A stretch of DNA of 64,000 nt from Undaria pinnatifida (lineage: Eukaryota; Sar; Phaeophyceae; Laminariales; Alariaceae), in assembly GCA_012845835.1 (NCBI GenBank), contig JABAKD010000023.1:22879108-22943107 (forward strand), given 5' to 3'. The notes under the pieces were generated by a model. The model saw only the letters and a list, made by a program, of their open reading frames with translations. It searched no databases and was not told the origin of the DNA. The translations under genes and the position numbers were made by a program. This document shows, in pieces, positions 11,226 through 20,749 of the stretch (positions within the stretch are counted from its first letter, which is position 1; each line of letters begins with the position of its first letter).

Positions 11226-11633
11226 CCCCAGATCTCAGCTGACGAAACTCGGAGATGCCAGGGAAGCACCAACCGAGCGCTTTCAGCCCGAAGATATTTG
11301 TAATTTCCCCAGCAACTAATTTCCTTAAGGAACTTCGGGACGGTTCTTTTCCCCAGCAACTAATTTTCTTTTCGGCAATTACGGGCTGAGAAGGGCTGAG
11401 AGGGGGGAGGATGTGCCGAGCGAGACCTCCGAGGGGGTCGAGAACTAAGTAATTAAGTCTATGCATATATAATATACACAGCAGTATGTATATATTATAC
11501 GAGTATGTATATGATACTGGTGCTTATTCCTCTCGAGAGAGGAGTGCACAAGGCAAAAGCCACACAATCATCGCTCGCAAGCACCGAGTAACACGAAGCT
11601 CACAGCCAACATAACACACAGAGACCACTACAC

Positions 11634-11770
11634 CACCACGAACACCAGCCGCCACGAGCAATATAAGCTTCTTCTGCTCTTGGTGGTTGGTGGTGGGGGT
11701 GGTGGTGGGGAGGGTGGTTGTGGTGGGGGTGGTGGTGGGGGTGGTTGTGATGAGGTGGTAGATGCGGGTT
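11634..11770. repeat. GGT/GGGGGT-rich tract
   Basis: About 90 bp of GGTGGT and GTGGGGGTGG, with several runs of four or five G on the plus strand able to form G-quadruplexes. Antisense reading gives a poly-Pro stretch, which is low complexity rather than a supported protein. Confidence 0.8.
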
Positions 11771-11832
11771 GCTTGTTTTGTTGCAGGTGCAAATCTGGAC
11801 TTGGTGCTTGAGAGAGAACGCGGAGGTTTGAG

Positions 11833-11839
11833 TATAAAA
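11833..11839 (+). promoter_or_regulatory. Possible TATA box
   Basis: TATAAAA within GAGTATAAAACCCCAGTG, about 43 bp before an ATG at 11876 whose frame is only 18 codons. No gene follows that I can support. Confidence 0.2.
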
Positions 11840-12014
11840 CCCCAGTGACAATTGCCACTGGTAAGAAGCAGTCACTATGGCCTGGCGCTGCGATCTCGGC
11901 ACCGCTTTCGACACGAGCAGTACGAGACTTTAAGCATAAATAGCGGGCGTCTATCAATCCCGAGCGCGTCTGAATCGGTTCTTCGGTGTACGCGTCGCAC
12001 GCCAAAAGCAAAGC

Positions 12015-12052
12015 GAACAGACGGACAGACGGACAGACAGACAGACAGACAA
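12015..12052. repeat. (GACA/GACG)n microsatellite
   Basis: GACGGACAGACGGACAGACA-type tetranucleotide run. Confidence 0.85.
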
Positions 12053-12299
12053 ACCTCAATATTAAGCAATCCAGTAAATAAAGGCACGCTGTGGCAGTTT
12101 TCGGAACTGTTTTTTGTCCGTTTGTGTCTGTTCGCGAGCAGGGGTACACGCCCACAACTGCACACATGACCCCTAATACAAGAGCATCTAATCGATGCTC
12201 GTCGGCCTTCGGTCTCCTCGCATCGTTAGCTCCTCATTATAATGATAAGTACTACTTCAACAATCATTGCAAGGGTTGTGTTCTGTAGGGCACGTACAA

Positions 12300-12735
12300 A
12301 CCATACCCGGGGTACACTACAAAGAACTCCTGTAAGTTCTGTACGTAGGACATTCATACCTATACCCGGAACTTCTGGAAGTTCTGTGCGCCTGTAAACC
12401 ATACCCGGGGTGTTTACCCCGGGTATTACCCTACCAAGAAGTTCTGCAAGTTCTGTAGGACATTCATACCCGTACCCGGAACTTCTGGGAGTTCTATACG
12501 CCCGTGTCCACAATACCTGGGGTATGGGTACAGCATGTTTTGTACCCGCTCGGAACTTCTGTGAGTTCTGTACGCCTGTGCCACAATACCCGGAACTTCT
12601 GGAAGTTCTGTAAGACTTCCGTACCCGTGTCCGGAACTTCTGGAAGTTCTGTAAGATCCCCATACCCTTACCCGGAACTGCTGTGACTCCTGTAAGACTT
12701 TGTGGCACAATACCCGTGGTACAGGTATACCTTTG
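12300..12735. repeat. Array of about eight dyad-symmetric units spaced about 50 bp
   Basis: Core GAACTTCTGGAAGTTC is a perfect 7-2-7 inverted repeat. Variants recur near 12328, 12368, 12436, 12479, 12552, 12593, 12635 and 12673, linked by TACCCGG, TACGCCYGTG and CACAATACC. All frames through it yield only periodic low-complexity peptides. Confidence 0.8.
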
Positions 12736-12831
12736 TCACGATACCCTGGGAGCCCAGTATTAATTCAGGTTTAAGCCGAAGAGTGTATTATGCAGTATGA
12801 TGTCGTGTTCAGTCACACAAACCCAAACAAC

Positions 12832-12955
12832 AACAGTAGTAGTAGTAGTAGTAGTAGTAGCATGTATAGTATGTATAGTGTGTATAGTATGTATAGTATT
12901 CATAGTATGTATAGTATGTATAGTATGTATAGTATGTAGACGTATGTAGACGTAT
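12832..12955. repeat. (GTA)n then 9-bp GTATAGTAT minisatellite
   Basis: Eight or nine TAG/GTA triplets are followed by about eight copies of GTATAGTAT and two GTAGACGTAT variants. Confidence 0.9.
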
Positions 12956-13200
12956 ATTTGTGATTTTTTTTTGCTTTCGATCATATCTCTTCGTACTCGC
13001 ACTTTTAGCCCGCGCGCCCCTGGTGTCGACACACATCAGCAGCGCGGTCACTTTGCGCGAGGTTTGAGCGCGATCCGTGCAGTGTGTCGCGCGTGGCAAG
13101 CGTTTGAAGTTTCGATTTTGTTTTTTTTCGGCGGTGGCGGATGAGAAAAATTCCCGGGGTTTCGCATATTTTCGTTCTGGTTCTGGTTCTGGTTCTGATG
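12955..13200. repeat. R2 dispersed repeat, copy a
   Basis: Shares ATATCTCTTCGTRCTCGCAC and GCGCGATCCGTGCAGTGT with copies at 26.95, 45.07 and 61.25 kb. Ends in a GGTTCT hexanucleotide run (13178-13199). A minus-strand peptide like TKVRARRDVPE is shared among copies, but no full frame is conserved. Confidence 0.6.
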
Positions 13201-13329
13201 ACAAATCCCCGGAAGAGTTTTTTTTTTGTTTTACGTACGTAAGTTTTTTTCCCGGTTTCTCTGTGCGGCGTTCACCTTGAGGATGACATGTTCAAGCCAA
13301 AAGTTGGGGTGCACGCGCCCCCTGCGCGC

Positions 13330-14199
13330 TACAAAAACAAAGCCCCGAGACAACCCCGACGCAGACAGGTTCGACACGCCATGACAATAAACAAATCGCA
13401 GGGACAAACACTTAAAAAAGTCGGCCTCGATCTCAGAGATGATGTCTTCACACATGGATAATTGTACGTCGCTCTCAGCCGCACCACCTCGCGAGACAAC
13501 ATCCTCTGTCTCGTCAAAGAACACAGGCTCATAGACAACGTCCCCTACATTGCCAACGTCGTCTTTCGAGAGTTCATTTTGGCTGCAACTGGAAGAGAAC
13601 CCTTGCATTTGAATGTTAATCCTTCCGCGCTCAATAATAATGCAAAAATAAATGAAAACGACAGCGAGAGCAGCAGCGACAACGACAGCGAAAAAGACAG
13701 CGAAATAAGCAGCGATGACGACAACAGCATTAACAACAACAACAACAACAACAACAACTGGTTCGTTGTTAATGAGGTAGGAGATGGTGCCTGCTTGCTT
13801 CGTTGCATTGCTCGCAAAGTGCATGGAGACCCTGACGAAAACTTCGTTACCCGACAGCAAATACTGCAACACATCCGTGATCACCTGCATGATCCAATAC
13901 CCTTGTTCGGTGTGTCATTCGATGATGTCATTTCAGGCGGGATTCAAAGCGAATATGTCGCTGCCCGTGGACAGCCCGACACACTCTATGATTCAGTGGG
14001 TCACTACCTCAACCTCATGTCCAACGCATATGCTTACGGCACACATGTTGAAATTATCGCCAACCATTTGTTCAACATCGACATCAACGTAACATATGCA
14101 GGTACATCCTATCCAAGCTCGCCCCCCGATCCAAATTCGTGCAATGTCCTGTACGATCCCGTCGCGCAGCACTACAGCACACTCCAGTACTGCGGTTGA
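13330..14199 (+). pseudogene. Helitron-type helicase C-terminus fused to OTU protease domain (copy 1)
   Basis: Frame from about 13330 reads RRRQVRHAMTINKSQGQTL, then GLDLRDDVFTHG, a TAA stop at 13459-13461, and on in the same frame with LYVALSRTTSRDNILCLVK. These are helicase motifs V and VI of the Pif1-like helicase of Helitron Rep/helicase proteins; the stop sits where HGQLYVALSR has Gln (CAA to TAA). After an Asp/Ser/Asn-rich linker comes an OTU-like domain: VNEVGDGACLLRCIA (the Asp and Cys of the catalytic centre), AYGTHVEIIANHL, and NVLYDPVAQHYST (the His). Rep/HUH and the N-terminal helicase parts are absent. Stop TGA at 14197. A degenerate 5'-truncated element; OTU domains occur at the C-terminus of many Helitron/Helentron proteins. 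Confidence 0.85.
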
Positions 14200-14270
14200 A
14201 TGCAAAGTTCGTGCAATATCGTGTACGACCCCGTGGCGCAGGATTACAGTACGGTTGAATGTCAATCTTG
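14136..14270 (+). repeat. Tandem duplication of the OTU His-box segment
   Basis: First copy (from about 14136) encodes SCNVLYDPVAQHYST and ends in TGA at 14197. Immediately after, in the same frame, comes SCNIVYDPVAQDYST and a second TGA near 14269. The catalytic His is Asp in the second copy. Unit about 72 bp. Confidence 0.8.
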
Positions 14271-14342
14271 AATGACTCCGAACAACTGTTGTACTGCCTG
14301 TACCAAATATCATTTTACGCAGGCAGTGTTGTTAATGAACGT

Positions 14343-14381
14343 GCGCCACTCCCATGCCCACATCCCGGAGGGGAACCTTGT
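14343..14381 (+). mobile_element. Candidate Helitron 3' terminus (hairpin + CTTG|T)
   Basis: GCGCCACTCCC, spacer, CCGGAGGGGAACCTTG, then T. Ends 181 bp after the OTU stop. The equivalent module ends 186 bp after the OTU stop of copy 2. Two orphan copies are at 30597 and 54100. Short stem TCCC/GGGGA. Confidence 0.55.
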
Positions 14382-14476
14382 AGTACGTATCATACAACCA
14401 TAGCACAATAGCACCTGTTGATGTTTATTTCATTTTTTAATAAGACCTACTAATATGGAAACATTTTGAGCGATTA

Positions 14477-14510
14477 CAAGGGCTCCGCATGGGCGCCGGT
14501 GTAGCTGTCC
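14477..14510 (-). mobile_element. Truncated E-family 3' end
   Basis: Minus-strand reading GGCGCCCATGCGGAGCCCTTG followed by T. Matches the right arm plus tail of the hairpin at 36120-36160, with the left arm lost. Confidence 0.5.
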
Positions 14511-15210
14511 GATTTGGCATTCATTGATTTAAGGTAGTGCCAAGAGTTTAATACGAACATGGGATTATAAGGTCATAGTTTGACAGAAGAAAAACGTAAT
14601 ATTATACAACAAAGAAGGCAAGGATAGGCGAAACACACCATGTTAAATGCGCCGTCAAGTAAAAGTTAGCGTCTATCAAACAAAAATACCGAAAAGAGTA
14701 TTGAGAACCTGCGTCGCTTCTAGGCGAAACGAAAGAGGCCTTGGCATTAATGAAGAGACTGTACTGCTGTCCCCGTGGCAATGGAGGTTCGAAGTCGACA
14801 GGGTGCAAAATCGGTTTGCATCGAACGTCGACATGGGGTCATGTCAGCCGGCGAGGTTTTAGAAGAAGAGAGCTTTGTTTGTTACGTGAAGGCTGTCGCA
14901 TTGATTGGTCTGTGTGGTCGCGGGCGAGGAGGAAAACGAAGGAGAGCGAGCGATCTCTCGTTGCGGCGGCGTTGTCTAAGATAAGTGCGGGGGTGGCTTT
15001 GCTCGTACGGAAGGTTGGCGTAGCGCTTCTTCTCTGTTTTTACTCGGGAAGGCGGGATGTGTGTCTGCTGTCTTTGCTTCGCGGGTGGTTCCACGTCGTC
15101 GAAATCGGACGCGTCCCCTCAATACATAATATCCGGAGTGTCTCTACCATGACGACTGCTGACAGTGCCATGCGTATTTCCTAGAGACTTAACATATTTT
15201 TTACTGGTAG
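14511..15210. other. No feature recognised
   Basis: Open frames up to 147 codons exist on the plus strand (14741-15184), but with no domain, no repeat copy and no clear splice context. Confidence 0.4.
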
Positions 15211-15214
15211 TAAT

Positions 15215-15573
15215 AATATACCTTAGCTATTTTTTTTTTCTTCATCCCATTTATTATCCTCGCACCACTCTCGCGCTCCCTCCCAGTAGTAGCTCAGATC
15301 CGGGGTCACATAGCGGGCCCTCCTCCTCCCTTCCGACTTCGGCACGTGCCTTCATTTTATTGCGAGGAGAATCCAGCATTTTCTTCCCTCGTCGACTCGC
15401 GTCGAATTGTACCTACCCACGCTGCTAGGCGCTCTTAGCCGTTGATCCCTTTTTTTATTTTTGCATTTTTGCAAATATAGTCAAATCTCATCGTGGCGGG
15501 TGTCGAACTCAAGGACAAACAAATGTTAGTAGTATTCGAGGGTAAAACCACTAGACCACCGGGGCGGCCGGCT
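15215..15573 (-). mobile_element. SINE-like repeat S2 with tRNA-like head
   Basis: On the minus strand: head 15573-15488 (GCCGGCCGCCCCGGTGG, A-box-like TGGTCTAGTGGTTT, B-box-like GAGTTCGACACCC), body shared with S1, S3 and S4 (15285-15400), and an A-rich tail near 15220-15235 (T-run on plus). Head, body and A-tail in this order is the layout of a Pol III SINE. Confidence 0.6.
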
Positions 15574-15579
15574 GACAAT

Positions 15580-17090
15580 TGATAACAACAAAACGGGATC
15601 TTTGCATGTAGAGGTTACATTCCCCCATATCATAAGAATTAATATGATATTTCCAGCTGGATATTTCGATGGTTGACGCCGCGTTACGTACCCAGAGAGG
15701 TGTTGCCTGTGGTGTCGGTCAACATTATTATTTACTGATGGAGCCTGTGTCCTGTGACCACGGACTTGATTATGCGAGTTAATGTGAGAACAACAACAAC
15801 TACTGCTGCTCTTGAAGCTCGGATTTTGAAAACAGCGTAGCACCAGGTATATGTTGTCGTTGACTACTAGTATACTATAAATTACTGCTGTGTATTTGAT
15901 TAGTATGCCACGCGTTGACCCGTTCTCGGAAAAAGAACTGCCCAGGAATCCAAAATCCAAAATCGTACACGCTATTCTCGGATGTGTTTCTTACCTCCCG
16001 TACGTAGTACGCGTTCACGATCAGGTATAGGGAACGGATAAGGAAGACGCTGGACAGCGCCCTTCGAACAATTTGACTTGACCGAGAAAATTATCAAACT
16101 ACTTGAAAATATACTATTATTAGGATATTTCTGCACTGATCCAGACACAGATGGCAAGAGGATTTATCTCATGAGTGGGTAAAAACTTGGAGAAAGCCCC
16201 TCCCCTTGCTGCTCTCGCACGACGATATCGCCGTGAGCAAACGGCCACAAACATTAAAATGAATAGTGCTTCGTACTCCAGACTCGCTCCATATGCATGA
16301 TACCTCGCGGGCGTCCACCGCCTTCGGTGTGCCTCAGCCTGGCAGTCAGTACAGCAGCACAGCAGTACTGACCCTCAACCCAATTCAATTTTCCACCCTC
16401 GAAATATAGGCATTCGCGCGAGAGACAATGGGGTCGCACACTGCACAGCAGCTCCAGCCATGCGCTACGTCGGGCACAAACCACACGAAAAAAAGTGTCT
16501 TGGAAAAATTAGAGCCCCAGAACGACAGAGCAGGAGCGAGCGCGGGACGAACGATGTCAGAGCCCCAACTCTCAGACCGCATAGCGCGCCGGAATAGGAG
16601 GAATCTCGTGGGCGCTTTCCACCGGCTAGTTGTGCTGTAGTTGGGTTGGCTGTTGGGATGCTGCTTGTCTGGTTGTTGTGCTGTGTTGTTTTTGTTTTGT
16701 GCTGTGTTTTGTGCTGTGTGTGCTCAATCTTCGGAAATTAACGAGGGCTCCTTTTCAAGTAGTAGTTCGTAGAGGCACGCCGCTCCACGAGAGCGGGATG
16801 TCTCTGACCACCGCCAGCGTTGCTGGTGGTGCTGTACACGTAGGTTGATTAAATTGGGTTCGTGATACACCAAGCAGCTTGCCGTAGCTGGGTTGAGCGT
16901 TGCAATTACGGCGGGCTTTGTGCTGTGCTGCTGCTGCTGCTGGTGCAGTTTGTCTGTGTCGTTGGCGTTGCCTCGAGCGTTTGTCATCTGAATTGCTGTT
17001 TGCTGGATTTTTCTCGAATTCAAAATGCGCACGTGGGCCAAAAGTTGCCCTAGTGCATATTTTGGGAAAATCCACATCTCGCGCTGGTCG
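15580..17090. other. No gene recognised
   Basis: A long minus frame (17479-16724, 251 codons) runs through CAG-rich and periodic sequence and shows no domain. TG/TTGTG-rich low-complexity sequence lies at 16620-16720. Confidence 0.4.
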
Positions 17091-17091
17091 T

Positions 17092-17205
17092 TAGGTCTAA
17101 AACATTGGCCTATTGTTTTCAGGTTTAAAAGACGATAGGGCTTCATTCGGTTTAGATCCCAATATATAGGGCTATCGTTAGGCTTAAAAATGTCTATTGT
17201 GATGT
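17092..17205. repeat. Degenerate tandem repeat, about 45-bp unit
   Basis: About three to four diverged copies of a unit like TCGTTAGGTYTAAAA plus ATAGGGCTATCG, seen as GGTCTAAAACATTGGCCTAT, GGTTTAAAAGACGATAGGGC and GGCTTAAAAATGTCTAT. Confidence 0.5.
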
Positions 17206-17416
17206 GGTTTTGGAGGAAAGATGCAGTTTTACTTGTTCTTGCCTGGGAGAGACCCACCTGCAGCCGCATGCTAGCGCACACACCACAATGACTGCCCAAC
17301 AGCACACACAACTGTTGCACGTATGAGGCCTCCAGCGCGGCACCATGAATATCGACCGCGACGGTCGGATTAGCCCTTTGACAGCCCGGCGCTCCCGCTC
17401 TCGAGCGCGGGCAAAA

Positions 17417-18304
17417 CACATGTGTCTGTTGCTTGGTTTCAGCAGCGATGAGGGCACACCACAGCAGTAGCTGGAGCACAAAGCAGTCATTTGTCCCTCT
17501 GTTGTGTCAACCCCCTTGCCTGCGTTCTTTCCTCGTCATCGATCGCTTTTAGATTGAGCATCTATCCCCATCCTTCCCCAACCGTCACCACCTTAAGCTA
17601 CCCCAAAGCACGACCCATCGCGGCTTCCGCGCGTTTATACTGCGTGGCGGATTGTTGTTGCAGGCACCGTCCTCAAGCCCATGCCGTGTGTGTCGTCTCC
17701 AACTCCTGGCAACACATGTGTCTGTTGCTTGGTTTCAGCAGCGATGAGGGCACACCACAGCAGTAGCTGGAGCACAAAGCAGTCAGTTGTCCCTCTGTTG
17801 TGTCAACCCCCTTGCCTGCGTTCTTTCCTCGCCATCGATCGCTTTTAGATTGAGCATCTATCCCCATACTTCCCCAACCGTCACCACCTTAAGCTACCCC
17901 AAAGCACGACCCATCGCGGCTTCCGCGCGTTTATACTGCGTGGCGGATTGTTGTTGCAGGCACCGTCCTCAAGCCCATGCCGTGTGTGTCGTCTCCAACT
18001 CCTGGCAACACATGTGTCTGTTGCTTGGCTTCAGCAGCGATGAGGGCACACCACAGCAGTAGCTGGAGCACAAAGCAGTCAGTTGTCCCTCTGTTGTGTC
18101 AACCCCCTTGCCTGCGTTCTTTCCTCGTCATCGATCGCTTTTAGATTGAGCATCTATCCCCATCCTTCCCCAACCGTCACCACCTAAAGCTACCCCAAAG
18201 CACGACCCATCCCGGCTTCCGCGCGTTTATACTGCGTGGCGGATTGTTGTTGCAGGCACCGTCCTCAAGCCCATGCCGTGTGTGTCGTCTCCAACTCCTG
18301 GCGG
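17417..18304. repeat. Three near-identical 296-bp tandem units
   Basis: Units start with CACATGTGTCTGTTGCTTGG at 17417, 17713 and 18009. Only a handful of substitutions separate them, so the expansion is recent. Each unit carries a 91-codon plus-strand frame with no known domain, probably a by-product of 296 bp of stop-poor sequence. The sequence diverges exactly after the third unit. Confidence 0.92.
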
Positions 18305-20220
18305 CTGGTGTCCTGCTAAGCGCTGCTCTGGTTGTCGGGCGGGACGGGGCAAATAACCTTGCTTCGTCTCGTCTCGAGTTTTAGACCCTTGATGCGTGCA
18401 GGAGAAACGCCATGCTCAGTTTCAGACAGCACAGAGTGCCCACTAGGTGCCCACACGAACATTGTATGAAATTAGGCGCCAAATATTTGAATATCAGCGT
18501 ACGCGGAGTTTTAAATCTGTCTACTGACTGCTGTTCACGGTTGACGTGTCATGATATCATCGTTCAAAATAATATCAAAAGAAATTCTCTGGAGTGTTCT
18601 CACATGATCGTCAGCTTCACACCAATTACGCCGCATGAGTGAATGATCGACACAACAACAACGACCTCAGCAGACACCACAACAGATAGCGTCCGAAATA
18701 ATGTCAGATGCGCCCAACAGGAAAAATATTGAAAGTTCTAACAGAACTGTCAGCTTCACACCAATTACACCGCATCAGTGTTTGGCACAATAACCACGAG
18801 CTCACAGCACACAGCACAAAACGCAATTTTGATGGGTCCACCACGACACGAAGGGAGCACGCGCGAGGCCGCCTCCAGCAGGGTCAGAAGCGCCGAGCAA
18901 GGTGAAGCGCTTCCAGGAAGCAGCGCGCCGAGAGGTGGACCTCAGCTCGAGTTATCTCGAAGGCAACTCAAAACGTGGTCTAAATCGGAGACTTCGGCCG
19001 CTCTCGTGCAACCTCTGGAAATTTTCCATGTATTTATTCTAACGACGTCAGCTGTGAGTTCGACGAATTTAGGGTGTATACTCATCTTTGCAAGCTGCGA
19101 TGTAGGTACTTGTAGTATAAGACGTGGGTGAGTTGTTTCACTTGATGGGAGTGGTCCTGTTATTTTATTTTTTATTTTTTGTACATGCGGATTTGATATA
19201 TTTTGTTTTTGTCCACTAAGATGGCTGGTTTTGGCATTTTTGCTCTTGGTGGCGATTTTCGAGCTATAGATCCAACAGACCATTTCTACACTTTGTTTTC
19301 GGCTAATAACTTTTTGAAATATGTCGGATTGAAAAATAAAACGACCTTGGTCGTGATCACCAAGGCTAAGGGAACCGAACACCGCCGAGAATTTTTTTTT
19401 TATCCCTATACTGAAATCAAGTCATATATGGGCGGTCACCAAAATGGCAACCGAATACCTGGCTAAAATGGGCTAAGAAACTACCAAAATGGATAAAACC
19501 ATAAAGATATCGCGAAGTTTAGTTTTTCAAGAACCCTTTTTTTTATTGTTTTGGCACACGGCAAAATAAATCGTTTCCCGCTCCTTTTATTTACATCGTG
19601 AAGTACCACCTCCGCGATAAAAGCTATGAAGATGACCTAATATTCTATGCTTTATGCCAATGTCCGTCAAATCGTTAAAGTATACTATGAGAAAAAAACC
19701 CGACAACTGAATTTCCCAGAGCGCCCCGAATCCGAGGTCCTAATCGGATTGCAAAAAGTATAAGCCCCCCCCAAAATATATCAATCTTTTTTCCGGTTTA
19801 TTGGCGATAAAAGGCAAATAACACCCGAAATAAAAATCCATTACTTTACGGATTACCGCTAGGAGATTAGCTCTTCACGCGTACTTTCGAATTTCAGATC
19901 ACACACCCCTACCTTGAGCAAAGTACGCTATGGTGCTGGGAAAAAATTGAGTGATGTATCCTGCATGAACCATACTTCCAACTGTAGTAATTGGTGGTTA
20001 CTAGTCATTGGTAAATAATGAGGCGCGCGGCCTCAGTACCTGCAGTAGTCCAATCTGCGATGCTGAGTGACTACGGAAAAAACACTCATGAGGCAGAGCA
20101 GCAAGCGAAAGAACAGCAGCTTACGTGCTGCCTGGTGATGTAGATGTGAACTGAACAAAAATCAACACAAACGAACATCTACGAACGTTCGGTTTTCAGA
20201 CAAAAAAAATACTCTGTAGT
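18305..20220. other. No gene recognised apart from a short conserved peptide
   Basis: Only the minus-strand peptide near 19023-19140 links to other loci. 19480-19900 is AT-rich and looks non-coding. Confidence 0.4.
19023..19140 (-). repeat. Dispersed peptide-coding repeat (AKMSxxxxFxxLTAxV), copy 1
   Basis: Minus-strand reading QLAKMSIHPKFVELTADVV. Counterparts are IANMSIDLKFVELTADV at 44916 (+) and QLAKMSFDEIFDLTAGV at 55639 (+). Substitutions are partly conservative, so the shared feature looks protein-like. Function unknown. Confidence 0.5.
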
Positions 20221-20305
20221 CGTAGTGCTGCTGCTGTAGTAGTCGTAGCGGCAGCAGCAGCGTAATCAGAAGCAGTAGCAGCGGTAGTAACAGCAGCAGC
20301 AGGGC
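20221..20305. repeat. CAG/GTAGT-rich microsatellite
   Basis: Interrupted GCTGCTGCTGTAGTAGTCG and GCAGCAGCAGCGTAATC runs. Confidence 0.8.
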
Positions 20306-20666
20306 ACACGAGACCAGGGCCGGGTCAGCGTCGCGGTGCGTGCGTCTCTTCGATCAGCCCCCTGAAAAAAGCTACGGTGTAGCAAAGTTTGTTTTGCGGT
20401 TTAATTGTTGAAGGCGAACAATGTGCATCTATCTCCGATAATCGAAAGACATCCAACATCGGAGGTACGTACTCCAGGCACCACCATGGAATCTACAGCA
20501 AAGCTTTGCGGTCCCCCCATCCATACGGTAGGCCTGATCATATATTTGCAGCATGTCTCAGGGACACGAGCCCAAATGGTAATGTAGGCAGACAGACATA
20601 AGGTTCGCCCGTTAAAGTTGAACTTTCAAAGGAAAAAAAATGCCGTTTTGTTACAATGTTTTGGAA

Positions 20667-20746
20667 GCTTGAAAAACACGTATAGAAACCCAGTTTTGGC
20701 GCCGGTGCTTGAATAACACGTATAGAAACCCAGTTTTGGTGCCGGT
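20667..20746. repeat. 40-bp tandem duplication
   Basis: GCTTGAAAAACACGTATAG and GCTTGAATAACACGTATAG units at 20667-20706 and 20707-20746 differ at two positions. Confidence 0.9.
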
Positions 20747-20749
20747 GAA

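Larger units (their letters stand above)
8469..11463 (-). mobile_element. E2: larger E-family copy with internal tandem duplication
   Basis: 3' end at 8469 (hairpin GCGGGCGGC/GCCGCCTGC, one mismatch, then the CCCTTG end and a T); 5' end CATAGACTTAATTAC at 11463. Same module order as E1, but longer because four tRNA-like segments (9047-9511) replace two, and the TATA plus GC-rich unit is duplicated (about 10150-10698 and 10699-11225). Sequence 9640-10110 is A-rich with short repeats of CAAGTTCAACTCCC. No protein is recognised. Confidence 0.7.

Noticed and set aside
11213-11260. Hammerhead-ribozyme-like CTGATGA...GAAA in the E-family GC module
   Set aside because: The two conserved boxes are present, but stem II and the flanking stem do not pair, and other copies (8237, 58272) lose one box. 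An AGCTGA/TCAGCT inverted repeat explains the resemblance.
11628-12167. Pro-rich 179-codon minus frame
   Set aside because: Derived from the GGT tract; low complexity only.
12300-12735. CRISPR-like array or heat-shock elements
   Set aside because: Spacers are themselves repetitive and unit lengths vary; the genome is eukaryotic. The dyad has GAA and TTC one base apart, not the two-base spacing of heat-shock elements.
16724-17479. 251-codon minus-strand frame
   Set aside because: Crosses CAG-rich and degenerate tandem-repeat sequence and shows no motif.
17417-18304. 91-codon protein repeated three times
   Set aside because: The frame matches the 296-bp repeat unit with no leader, splice or domain evidence; the repeat alone explains it.
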